Source: a virus. Taken from it: a stretch of DNA of 30,386 nucleotides. Position 1 is the first letter of the stretch, and every line of letters begins with the position of its first letter. Below are positions 22,577 to 30,365 of this stretch, piece by piece. The stretch is from positions 1-30,386 of IMG/VR virus record IMGVR_UViG_3300031758_000379. One strand, written 5' to 3'. A program made the translations under genes and the position numbers. A model generated the notes under the pieces. It saw nothing but the letters and a program-made list of their open reading frames with translations, was not told where the DNA came from and searched no databases.

Positions 22577-25500
22577 ATGGGAATGGCTGATCCGAGTCAG
22601 TATTTTGTGCTTAACTCGGGCGACGTTCACGTCGTCAAGCCTGAGAACATTGAAGAGGCCAAGCGTCGTGGCCTGGTGCCGGCTACCGAGGAGCAGCGGC
22701 GTCAGTACGACTTGGTGCAAGAGGCTAAGAAAGACCCGCTGGGCGCGGTCAAGGCGGGAGTCCAGGCGCTAGGCGAAGGCGTTGTTGGCCTGGCCGGCCT
22801 GCCTGCGGCGTTGATTGGTGTTACGCCAAGCATCCCTGAACTCAGGGAAAAAGCTTTTTCGTACATCCCCGAGTCTATTCGCGGTGTTTCTGAGGAAGAG
22901 GTTCAGCAGGAAGCGGCTATCGCCAAGCAGAAGCGCATGGAGATGCTCCGTGCGGTGGAGAGCGTATCGCCCACGCTGCCGCGCATCCAGCAGGAACTTG
23001 GACTGCGCACCGCCGAGGAGATCAAAGCTGAGGCCGAGGCGTTCCCTGTTGCCCGCGGCGTTGGAACCGTTGCCAGTTTCTTTGTTGGTCCCGCCGTAAG
23101 CAAGTTGGTCAAGACCGCAGCGACTAAGGCTGTTCCCGTTCTAGCGGCTGAGGAAACTCTTAGGGCCACGGGTGCGTTGTCTGACGCGGTGACCAAGGCT
23201 GTTGGTCTTGAGGCTAAGAACGCTGCGTACCAAGCCGCGCAGGCTGAGTTGGCGGCGGCTACCGCAGCGGGCGATGCGGTTGAGATTGCTGCCAAGCGAG
23301 CGTCGGTAAACGAGGCGGCAGCGGCGGCTCAGGCGGCTGTTGATGACGGGTTTAAACTTCGCACGGCATTGCTGGCCGAGGCCGACACGGTACCCGCGGA
23401 GTTGGCTCCGCTGGTTACCAAGGAAGTCCAAGCGGCCAGCAGGGCGGCAATCAAGTCTGCTGAACGAATGTCGTTGGGAGAATCGCGGCGATTGTTGGCT
23501 AGTGTGCCTAAGTCGCAGCGAGCCGTTGCTGATCGCATTAAGTTGTTGCAGGAAGTAACGATCAGCAGCCCCGCGATCACGTCCAAGATCGGGACTGACG
23601 CCGCCAAGGCGATTGAGCAGTCTGCGCTGACTCGCTTGCAGCGTGCTCCTGGCTTCAGCACCGCGTTGGCTGAGGCTGATGTTGCAGCGGCTCGAGTGGC
23701 TGATGATCTTGCTGTTGGCGCGGACAAGGCTGTTACCGCTGCTCGTCTTGCCAAGGCTGAGGAAAGCCTCGCAACGCTCAAGGTCCGGCAGGAGTTGACC
23801 GCTAAGGCCATCGGTCTTGGCCTGGGTCGCTCTGCTGAGATGATGATGTTTGGGTTGCAGGGTGTCGCCAACGAGATGGCGTTGGGCGATCCTGCGTTGG
23901 TGGCTGAGAGCGCGTACGCAACGCTTGGCTTCGACGCTGGTTTGGGCGCTGGATTTGGCGTAGCCGAGGCGCTGGTGCCGCCGACCCTGCGTGCTGGCCT
24001 GCGTGCCGCAAGAGCCACCGGCAACAAGATCAAGGACGCGATTGGCAAGGTGTACCCAGAGATCGCGTCGTTCATCACGGGCGCGGAACCCGAAACGATC
24101 CGCGCGGTCATGGATGCTAAGGAGGATCTAGCCAAGAAGGGTTTGCGCCGTGTGATTGAAGAGGCTACGCCGATGCCAGCCAGGGCGCCGCTGCCCCCAG
24201 AAATCACACCTCCTGTCGTTCCTCCTCCGATCCCCAAACCGCCGCCGATGGGCAAGCCGGTGATGCCGCCTCCCGTGCCGAAGCCTGAGATGCCGCCTCC
24301 GGTTCCTCGTCCGTACATTCCCACGTCGCTTGAGCCGGTTGCTGTTGCTGGTACTCCGTTGAAGCCTGTTGATTACGACGCCGTTGCGCGTGAACTTCGC
24401 GGCGCTCTTGAGCAGGATATTCGGCAGATTGCTGCTCCTAAAAAAGGCGGGCTGCTTTACGACGCCAATACTGAGTGGCGCAAGGTGCAGATCAATCAGA
24501 CCATTCGCAATCGGCTTCAGAAGCAGACGGATGAGATGGTCAACGCTCTATACGAAAGCAAGATGGGAGAGCCGTTGACGTTTGCTGACGAGGCGTTTCT
24601 CGCACAAATTGAATCTGGGGAGTTCATTAATACTCCATACAGAAACGCGCTCAAGGATTTGATCGGTCGCGTCAAGTCGGCAAGGCAGGTTGCCAAGACT
24701 TACGGCATGACGGGAGAGATGGTTCCATCCGCTCAAGAGGCTGCGTACAAGGTTAATCGAACCTTGGAGGGGCTTGAGGATCGTCTGACGGCGTTTGAAG
24801 CCGCCAACCCAACGCCAGAGCAAATCTTCCAAGAGATGAAGTGGGTTGACCAAGAGCTGTTTTACAAGCGCAAGGAGGGAGCGGTTTTTGCGAAAGAACT
24901 GGCGTTGTTGCCGCGCCAGGTCAACGCGGCGTACGGTTCCTTGAAGCAAGACTTTAAGAACATGGTGCTGAACAAAGACCTCTGGGGAGATGCAGCCGTT
25001 CTTGAGAGCGAGTGGAAGGCAGATGCCCGCCGGTATTACGCAGGGCTTAAAAACCTTAAGAAGGCCGCACCCAAGTTGGTTGACATTATTGACGATCCTG
25101 TAACCGGCCTGCCGACCGAGTTGATTGTAGACGCCAAAAAACTTAAGTCTATTGTCAAGAACATTAACGCTGATGAGTCGGCTCGGTTTAGGGATGCGCT
25201 CGGGCAGTATTTTGAGGGGCGTCGCGCACTTGTTGATCGCATCGTATCTGTCTCTGACTATGTAAAGGCCAATGTTGACAAGGGCGCAGTTGTAGACCGC
25301 ATGGCCGCGACTGAGCGTGCGTATGATCGCGCCATCCAGAATGCGGTTAACGATGCGTCTAATGCCGCAATTGAAGAGTCCAACGCGCTCGCCACTGGCA
25401 TGACCAAGGATCAGATTAAGGCTGCACGCAAGGCCAAGATTGAAGAGATTAAAGCGACGTACGCACAGCAAAAAGCAACGCGCCAGATGGAGGTTGATGA

Positions 25501-26698
25501 CCTCAAGCATGCGTACGAAGAGGCCAAGCAGGCTCGCAGCGCCGATGTAGATGAGATCAAGTTCCGGTTTGAACGCGCCAAAGAAGCGCGGGACTTGGAG
25601 TTTCAAGCCGCCAAAGAGGCGAGAACCGAAGGCATCAACGCGGCGAGCCTAGAGTACCAGCGACAAGTTGCTATCCGTGATGAGGTCGTTAGGTCTTTGA
25701 ACGAAGAGTTTTCCAAGGCCACAGCGGCACGACAGCAGCAGATCACAGAGCAAATCAATCTGTTGCGTTCTGCTTCTTCAGCGGGATCTTTGGCGTCCGT
25801 GATCAAGTTTGCGGTTAAGGCCGGCGCTCCGGTCCTGGGCGGCGCAACTCTTGGTCCCTTGGGTGCTATTGGTGGTGCGGCTCTGACGGCTGCATCATCT
25901 CCTGTTACGACCGCCAAGACGCTTGCCAAGTTAAACAAGGCGATGATCACGGTCAGCGACAAGGTTGGCGGCGTTGCCAACGTGCTGACCGGAACTGGTG
26001 CGGTTGCCGTAAAGACGGGCGAGGCGCTTGGAAGCTTTGCCACGCGCAAGAAGTTGGATGAGGAATACAAAAAGGTTGAGCGCCGCGTGCGTGAGCTTGC
26101 GGTTGATGCGGACGCACTGATGGATCAGCAGGATGCGATGCTGGCCGACATGGTTGATGACGCGCCGACGATTGCGGATGCGACCAAGACCGTGAACGCC
26201 ACGGCGCTTCAGTATCTTGCCAACGTGAAGCCTAAGCCGCCGGCTAATATGCCTCCCATGCAGTTGCTTACCTGGGAACCGGTAGATGCCGACAAGCGCA
26301 AGTTTTTGCGGATCACAGACGCCGTGATGAACCCGGTTGAAACGCTGGAGTTGGCAGGAAAGGGTGCGCTTCTGCCTGAGCAGATTGACGCTCTGAACAC
26401 CGTGTATCCGTCGCTTATGGCAGACGTGCGATCCAAGTTGCTTGAGCGTATTGAGCAGACCGGGAAGGTGCCTGAGAAGCATCGGATGATGGTGTCCATG
26501 ATTCTGGGCAAAGACATCGACGGACGGATGCAGGCGGCAAAGATTGTCCCGGCTCAATCGGTTTACGGCCAGCAGCGCCAAGTGGACGCGCAGAAGCGCG
26601 AGCAGGCGCAAATGCCGCTGAGTCGCGCCAAGGCGTTGAGGCTTCCTGAGCGTGCGGATTACGAAGGATCTGCTCGCCGGAATGCACAGTTGAAGTAG
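22577..26698 (+). CDS. Giant virion-internal (ejection-type) protein
   Basis: A 1373-residue protein, the largest here. Two starts are possible: ATG 22577 (three bases after AAGGAG) and ATG 22583 (nine bases after). Features in order: N-terminal FVLNSGDVHVVKPENIEEAK; hydrophobic Gly/Ala segments (ALGEGVVGLAGLPAALIGV); Ala-rich helices (about 170-300); a proline-rich hinge near 531-584 (PPVVPPPIPKPPPMGKP); further helices; a dense coiled coil near 948-1071 (KEARDLEFQAAKEARTEG); and a hydrophobic glycine-rich stretch near 1073-1115 (VLGGATLGPLGAIGGAALTA). Such layout is typical of very large podovirus internal proteins. I see neither a lytic transglycosylase Glu motif nor a polymerase motif. 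A tape-measure role is less likely as no tail tube genes are present. Confidence 0.75.
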   Translation: MGMADPSQYFVLNSGDVHVVKPENIEEAKRRGLVPATEEQRRQYDLVQEAKKDPLGAVKAGVQALGEGVVGLAGLPAALIGVTPSIPELREKAFSYIPESIRGVSEEEVQQEAAIAKQKRMEMLRAVESVSPTLPRIQQELGLRTAEEIKAEAEAFPVARGVGTVASFFVGPAVSKLVKTAATKAVPVLAAEETLRATGALSDAVTKAVGLEAKNAAYQAAQAELAAATAAGDAVEIAAKRASVNEAAAAAQAAVDDGFKLRTALLAEADTVPAELAPLVTKEVQAASRAAIKSAERMSLGESRRLLASVPKSQRAVADRIKLLQEVTISSPAITSKIGTDAAKAIEQSALTRLQRAPGFSTALAEADVAAARVADDLAVGADKAVTAARLAKAEESLATLKVRQELTAKAIGLGLGRSAEMMMFGLQGVANEMALGDPALVAESAYATLGFDAGLGAGFGVAEALVPPTLRAGLRAARATGNKIKDAIGKVYPEIASFITGAEPETIRAVMDAKEDLAKKGLRRVIEEATPMPARAPLPPEITPPVVPPPIPKPPPMGKPVMPPPVPKPEMPPPVPRPYIPTSLEPVAVAGTPLKPVDYDAVARELRGALEQDIRQIAAPKKGGLLYDANTEWRKVQINQTIRNRLQKQTDEMVNALYESKMGEPLTFADEAFLAQIESGEFINTPYRNALKDLIGRVKSARQVAKTYGMTGEMVPSAQEAAYKVNRTLEGLEDRLTAFEAANPTPEQIFQEMKWVDQELFYKRKEGAVFAKELALLPRQVNAAYGSLKQDFKNMVLNKDLWGDAAVLESEWKADARRYYAGLKNLKKAAPKLVDIIDDPVTGLPTELIVDAKKLKSIVKNINADESARFRDALGQYFEGRRALVDRIVSVSDYVKANVDKGAVVDRMAATERAYDRAIQNAVNDASNAAIEESNALATGMTKDQIKAARKAKIEEIKATYAQQKATRQMEVDDLKHAYEEAKQARSADVDEIKFRFERAKEARDLEFQAAKEARTEGINAASLEYQRQVAIRDEVVRSLNEEFSKATAARQQQITEQINLLRSASSAGSLASVIKFAVKAGAPVLGGATLGPLGAIGGAALTAASSPVTTAKTLAKLNKAMITVSDKVGGVANVLTGTGAVAVKTGEALGSFATRKKLDEEYKKVERRVRELAVDADALMDQQDAMLADMVDDAPTIADATKTVNATALQYLANVKPKPPANMPPMQLLTWEPVDADKRKFLRITDAVMNPVETLELAGKGALLPEQIDALNTVYPSLMADVRSKLLERIEQTGKVPEKHRMMVSMILGKDIDGRMQAAKIVPAQSVYGQQRQVDAQKREQAQMPLSRAKALRLPERADYEGSARRNAQLK

Positions 26699-26716
26699 TA
26701 AACGGAGTCGGATAAC

Positions 26717-26743
26717 GTGTGCTCGCCCTCAGTGACGGCACAC
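26717..26743 (+). other. Hairpin between the ejection gene and the zinc-ribbon gene
   Basis: GTGTGC (26717-26722) and GCACAC (26738-26743) form a 6-bp stem with a 15-base loop whose flanks (CG/CG) can add pairs. No U-tract follows. It lies in the 93-base gap between two plus-strand genes and may be a processing or attenuation element. Confidence 0.35.
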
Positions 26744-26791
26744 CAACAGGTGGTCATCAACTAGGCCCGAGTGGCCGTTACGGAGAGGCTC

Positions 26792-27337
26792 ATGCCCTAC
26801 AAGTCGCAAGCGCAGCGTCGTCTGTTCCACTTCCTTGCCAAGCAGGGGAAGCTCGCCCCGGAAACGGTCAAGGAGTACGACCGTGAGTCCAAGGGCAAGG
26901 ATCTGCCCGAGTACGCCAAGAAGAAGGCGTTTGGCGGTCAGATTGAGGCCAAGGCCGGCACGCGCTGCCCTGCGTGCGATTACCCGCTGGACTCGGCTCC
27001 GGTGGCGATGGACGCTGGCGAGGGTTGCCCGCGCTGTGGCTACGGTGACGCCAAGGACGTGCCGCAGAAGGCGCACGGCGGCGAGATCATGGACGAGACT
27101 TCGTACCGCGCTCGAGGCGGCGAGATGCACTGCGCCCGTTGCGGCTCCAAGATGGCGATGGGCGGCTACGTTCCGCTCAAGGCGATGGGTGGCGAGGTCA
27201 CCGACATCGCGTCGCTTTATGGCGACATGAAGGAACTGTACCCGTCGCGCAAGTCGGGCGGTGCGACTCTTGATGACGGCAAGATCCGTCCGTTTGGTCA
27301 GATGTTCGCTCGCGCCCTCAAGATGGGTCGGAGGTAG
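26792..27337 (+). CDS. Zinc-ribbon protein with GGE repeats
   Basis: A 181-residue protein. GGAGAGG three bases before ATG 26792 and the start MPYKSQAQRRLFHFLAKQGK, a beginning shared by many small phage proteins, set the start over an upstream ATG at 26771. Zinc ligands are C59-x2-C62 with C79-x2-C82, plus a lone C114-x2-C117 (H113 beside it). Short Gly-Gly segments recur: AFGGQIE, AHGGEIM, ARGGEMH, AMGGYVP, AMGGEVT. The end is basic (MFARALKMGRR). It sits between the internal proteins and the spike-like pair. Function unknown; metal and protein binding likely. Confidence 0.75.
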   Translation: MPYKSQAQRRLFHFLAKQGKLAPETVKEYDRESKGKDLPEYAKKKAFGGQIEAKAGTRCPACDYPLDSAPVAMDAGEGCPRCGYGDAKDVPQKAHGGEIMDETSYRARGGEMHCARCGSKMAMGGYVPLKAMGGEVTDIASLYGDMKELYPSRKSGGATLDDGKIRPFGQMFARALKMGRR

Positions 27338-27339
27338 TC

Positions 27340-27591
27340 ATGGCTTGGTACAAGAACGCTTCTGATCCTGCCAACGGCGCAGCGGTCATCACGCCGAGCA
27401 ACACCACCGATCTCACCGTGTACGCGCGCGGCATCTACGTGGGCGTTGGCGGCAACATCACGGTGGACATGACCGACTCGGGCACCAACATCACGTTCCT
27501 CGCGGTGCCGCAGGGGACGATCCTGCCGATCCAGGTCAAGCGCGTGTACTCGACGGGCACGACGGCGACCAACCTCGTCGCGCTGCTCTAA
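27340..27591 (+). CDS. Spike-base-like small protein (Rcc01079 type)
   Basis: An 83-residue protein with GGAGG five bases upstream. Its body, ITPSNTTDLTVYARGIYVGV then GGNITVDMTDSGTNITFLAV and QGTILPIQVKRV...GTTATNLVAL, fits my memory of the small family typified by Rhodobacter gene-transfer-agent head-spike base protein (Rcc01079, GhsA). In that agent it partners a second protein to form capsid spikes that bind cell-surface polysaccharide. Here a LamG-like gene follows after 10 bases, repeating that two-gene layout. Assignment is by recalled motif and needs a profile comparison; beta-sandwich virion protein is safer. Confidence 0.72.
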   Translation: MAWYKNASDPANGAAVITPSNTTDLTVYARGIYVGVGGNITVDMTDSGTNITFLAVPQGTILPIQVKRVYSTGTTATNLVALL

Positions 27592-27601
27592 GGAGTCGGC
27601 C

Positions 27602-28342
27602 ATGCCGATGCGATTGGGTGCCAGCCTTGCGATTGGCGGGTACGACAAGATCCCGTTCCAGCCGCAGTCGCTGGGCTCGGCGCTTGTTGCTTGGTGGGAC
27701 CCTGACTACGGGATCACCAAGAACAGCGTGTCCAACCGCGTTTCCGCTTGGCAGGACAGGGTTACCAATACGACGCTGATCCAGAACACGGGTGCTCGAC
27801 AGCCGCTGTATGTAGCTGCCGCAACGGAGATGAACAGCAGACCGTCTCTGCGTTATGACGTGCAGCCGTCGTTCTTGTTTGTGAACCCATCGCCAGCGGC
27901 CCTTCGCGTTCAACAGCAGCAGAACACTTATCTCGCTGTGGTACGGGGCGAGAAGGATGTCCTGTCTACCGGCGGCATCGTCACCGGCAATATGTTGTTG
28001 ATGCTGTTCAACAACAAGGTCCGCGCCCATGTTTGGTTCGCTAGCTCGCTCAGTACACAGGATGGGTTGAGCACCGTAACTAACACCACTCGCGCCATGA
28101 TTGGTCAGATGACTGACGCGACCAAGGTGTATCCCATCCTGAACGGCACCAAGGACAACGTTGGTGTGGCTATCGGCACACCCACGACGCCTACCTCGGT
28201 CTTCAGTATCGGATGGCGAGGCTCGGGTAGCGGCGACGCTTTCTTGGGCCGCGTGGGTGATGTGCTGGTGTTCAACCGCGCGTTGACTGACGCGGAGTTG
28301 ACCAAGATGTATCTCTGGGCCAAGGAAAGGTGGGCGCTCTGA
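27602..28342 (+). CDS. LamG/concanavalin-like protein, probable spike or fibre
   Basis: A 246-residue protein with AAGGAG seven bases upstream. It shows the LamG-like pattern: LVAWWDPDYGI and VSAWQDRV (residues 29-56), then RPSLRYDVQPSFLF, beta strands such as NTYLAVVRGEKDVL, and the end VGDVLVFNRALTDAELTKMY typical of concanavalin-like domains in phage and bacterial surface proteins. These folds bind glycans. With the spike-base-like gene just before it, it is the likely outer part of a virion spike. The stop overlaps the next start as TGATG. No catalytic residues for glycan cleavage are evident. Confidence 0.75.
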   Translation: MPMRLGASLAIGGYDKIPFQPQSLGSALVAWWDPDYGITKNSVSNRVSAWQDRVTNTTLIQNTGARQPLYVAAATEMNSRPSLRYDVQPSFLFVNPSPAALRVQQQQNTYLAVVRGEKDVLSTGGIVTGNMLLMLFNNKVRAHVWFASSLSTQDGLSTVTNTTRAMIGQMTDATKVYPILNGTKDNVGVAIGTPTTPTSVFSIGWRGSGSGDAFLGRVGDVLVFNRALTDAELTKMYLWAKERWAL

Positions 28343-28575
28343 TGCCGTATGTCATCTTTGAAACGCTTGCTGATGCCGAGGCGTACACCGAGGAGATTGA
28401 GCAGATCCAAGGTATTCCTCGTCCTGGCACCGACACTTGGGGTGACCCGATGAAGTCGGCGCAGCAGAACCTGTGGGCTGTCGTTGAGTCCAACGGATAT
28501 CCCGTGCCTATCCCAGACTCCGCCGTGGACATCTTGGACTTGTTGCCGGAAAGCTGGTGGGGGAGCGCGCGATGA
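28342..28575 (+). CDS. Small hypothetical protein
   Basis: A 77-residue acidic protein starting MPYVIFETLADAEAYTEEIE, with PGTDTWGDPMKSAQQNLWAV in the middle and ending LDLLPESWWGSAR. ATG 28342 is chosen because it overlaps the previous stop as TGATG; an in-frame codon further upstream would extend into the LamG-like gene. Its stop overlaps the next gene as ATGA. The pattern resembles small fibre-linked or chaperone-like genes found after virion spike genes, but no family is recognised. Confidence 0.7.
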   Translation: MPYVIFETLADAEAYTEEIEQIQGIPRPGTDTWGDPMKSAQQNLWAVVESNGYPVPIPDSAVDILDLLPESWWGSAR

Positions 28576-29114
28576 CGATGGATTGTCCTGCGTGCTGGGG
28601 CAAGAAGAAGACCTGCCCCAAGTGCAAGGGTACCGGCAAGGTGCCTGATCGTCAGTTGTCGCCCAACTTCAAACTGTCTGAACTTGTGGGCAGCAATACC
28701 GCCAAGGCCAAGGGGCTTGCGAACGATCCGACGCCTGAGATCGAAGAGGCGCTTGAGGATCTGTGCAAGGACGCCCTTGAGCCGATCCGCGCCCTCGTCG
28801 GCCCGCTCAAGGTGAACAGCGGTTATCGCAGCGAGGCCGTGAATAAGTCTGTCGGCGGCAGCAAGAACAGCGCGCACTGCCACGGTCATGCAGCAGATGT
28901 CGTGCCGCTCAAGTGCACCTGGAAGGAGGCGATGGACAAGGTGGTCGCCTCTGACATTGAACTCGACCAACTCATCTACGAGCACACCTGGCTGCACGTT
29001 GGCCATGTGCATCCGAAGACGGGCGACAAGCGCGGCGACGTGCTGGCGATGTTCAAGAAGGGCGGCAAGGCGACGTACGAGGAATATGACCCTGACGACG
29101 AAAGGATCGCGTGA
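28572..29114 (+). CDS. Peptidase M15-type endolysin with N-terminal zinc ribbon
   Basis: A 180-residue protein. Residues 5-22 form a DnaJ-like zinc ribbon (C5-x2-C8, C15-x2-C18-x-G-x-G). The rest is a Peptidase_M15-type domain: FKLSELV (33-39), VNSGYRS (81-87), SAHCHGHAAD (100-109) and WLHVGHVH (140-147). Expected zinc ligands are H102, D109 and H142, with E137 as catalytic base. Such enzymes cleave peptide crosslinks in peptidoglycan and act as phage endolysins. The start is ATG 28572 with GGGGGAG upstream and ATGA overlap; ATG 28578 is an alternative that keeps the cysteines. No signal peptide, so a holin or pinholin would be needed. The zinc ribbon fused in front is unusual. Confidence 0.86.
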   Translation: MTMDCPACWGKKKTCPKCKGTGKVPDRQLSPNFKLSELVGSNTAKAKGLANDPTPEIEEALEDLCKDALEPIRALVGPLKVNSGYRSEAVNKSVGGSKNSAHCHGHAADVVPLKCTWKEAMDKVVASDIELDQLIYEHTWLHVGHVHPKTGDKRGDVLAMFKKGGKATYEEYDPDDERIA

Positions 29115-29452
29115 TGGACAGCGAGATCGTTGCGTGGGCAGGGCTCGTCACGTCGGCTGGCTCCGTGATCGTCGCGGTGCTGAAGGCGCGTGATTGGGTG
29201 GAGAGCGTGGCCTTGGCGGCGCTGAAGTCTGGCGCTGGGCGAGCGGCTGTTTCTGAGGTTGTGCAGGATCGCCAGTCGCGCGCCGAGGACAAGATGGACG
29301 CACTGGCGAAGAGCTTGGAGAGCGTGGCCGACAGACTGGAGACTCGCATCGAGGCGCTAGCGACTCGCATGGAGGCGCGACTGGACCGGCTTGACCGGGA
29401 CACGCACGCGATTGACGTGCGGTTGAGCGTGATTGAGAGCGCCGACAAGTGA
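29114..29452 (+). CDS. Membrane-anchored coiled-coil protein (holin or spanin candidate)
   Basis: A 112-residue protein. One hydrophobic helix near residues 5-23 (IVAWAGLVTSAGSVIVAVL) is followed by a helical region and a coiled coil (DALAKSLESVADRLETRIEA). ATG 29114 overlaps the endolysin stop as TGATG; GTG 29111 is an alternative start one codon earlier. One N-terminal helix with a long coiled coil is compatible with an inner-membrane spanin or a holin-associated protein. The position next to the endolysin supports a lysis role. No family recognised. Confidence 0.68.
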   Translation: MDSEIVAWAGLVTSAGSVIVAVLKARDWVESVALAALKSGAGRAAVSEVVQDRQSRAEDKMDALAKSLESVADRLETRIEALATRMEARLDRLDRDTHAIDVRLSVIESADK

Positions 29453-30135
29453 GTGACGCGGGGCGTCCAGCGTGTAAGACGCACGACGGGATGTCCTTCA
29501 CGGAGTTCCTGGCAGCCGGTCACGAGGACTGCGTTTACGATTTTGGCGACGCGGGATCGCGCACCTTCAACGTGTCGATGGATGACGATGCTGTGGAGAA
29601 GAAGATGGGACATCACTCCAAGAAGGCGCCGCCGCCCGAGCCTGAGCACAAGCCTGAGCCTGAGCCGCAGGCGCCCGCGACGACCGTCACGATGCCGCCG
29701 ATTGTGGGCCAGATGACCGCGAGCGTGGGCGTGCCCGAGAACGCGATTGCCGAGGTGAAGAGCTTGGTGCCGGCAGACGGGAACGCCAACATCATCACGG
29801 TGGCGCTGGCGGTAGTGGGCGTCGCTGGTGGCGGCGCTGCGATCAAGCTCTACCAGAACATGGTGAAGAGCAAGCACGATCAGGAAATGAAGCGGCTGGA
29901 GATTGAAGAGAAGCGCAGCGAGAAGCAGGACGACAAGCACCAGTCGTGCGCTGCGGAGCGGGTGGCGCTCGAGGCCAGGGTGGCGGCGCTGACGGCGAAA
30001 GTGGATGAGCTTGCTGCCAAGCAGCCCTCGACGGGTTCGTCGTTCGATCTGGGCGACTTTGACCCGGAGGAACTCGAGGAGCGGCTTGCCAAGATTGAGG
30101 CTGCGCTGAAGCCGGCGAAGGGGAAGAAGCGATGA
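29449..30135 (+). CDS. Membrane/coiled-coil protein with Pro-rich linker
   Basis: A 228-residue protein initiated at GTG that overlaps the previous stop as GTGA. Residues 60-80 are Pro/Glu/Lys-rich (PPPEPEHKPEPEPQAP). One predicted transmembrane helix lies at 114-135 (IITVALAVVGVAGGGAAIKL). A coiled coil follows (residues 136-190), then an acidic segment and a basic end. N-terminal Cys9 and Cys28 and a later Cys167 may bridge. The mid-protein membrane helix and the flanking domains do not match a standard holin. It may bridge envelope layers or be a virion/lysis accessory. No family recognised. Confidence 0.68.
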   Translation: MSDAGRPACKTHDGMSFTEFLAAGHEDCVYDFGDAGSRTFNVSMDDDAVEKKMGHHSKKAPPPEPEHKPEPEPQAPATTVTMPPIVGQMTASVGVPENAIAEVKSLVPADGNANIITVALAVVGVAGGGAAIKLYQNMVKSKHDQEMKRLEIEEKRSEKQDDKHQSCAAERVALEARVAALTAKVDELAAKQPSTGSSFDLGDFDPEELEERLAKIEAALKPAKGKKR

Positions 30136-30365
30136 CTCCCGAGCAGAAGCTTGAGCACGCGCTGGCTTTCGTTGGCGCGCTGGTGCCGCTGATGTCGGCG
30201 CTGGCCTCGCTGATCAACCACATCGTGCGCGAGAAGCAAGCCAAGGGCGAGGCGGTGTCTCCGGTGCTGCTCCAGGGTGGCGCGCTGCTGAATGTGGGCG
30301 CGATCAACCTCGATAAGGCGGTGCAGCTCGCCAACCTCGCCAAGGAGAAGCGCCGTGCGAAGTAA
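30132..30365 (+). CDS. Small hydrophobic protein in the lysis region
   Basis: A 77-residue protein overlapping the previous gene as ATGA. Residues 9-29 are hydrophobic (LAFVGALVPLMSALASLINH), then a basic tail, a hydrophobic middle (PVLLQGGALLNVGAINLDKA) and a basic end (AKEKRRAK). One or two short membrane segments are possible, so holin-like function is a candidate, but the second segment is weak. No family recognised. Confidence 0.62.
   Translation: MTPEQKLEHALAFVGALVPLMSALASLINHIVREKQAKGEAVSPVLLQGGALLNVGAINLDKAVQLANLAKEKRRAK

Noticed and set aside
22577-26698. Tape-measure protein of a long-tailed phage
   Set aside because: Length would fit, but no tail tube, chaperone or distal tail genes are near, and the gene follows podovirus-type tail genes.
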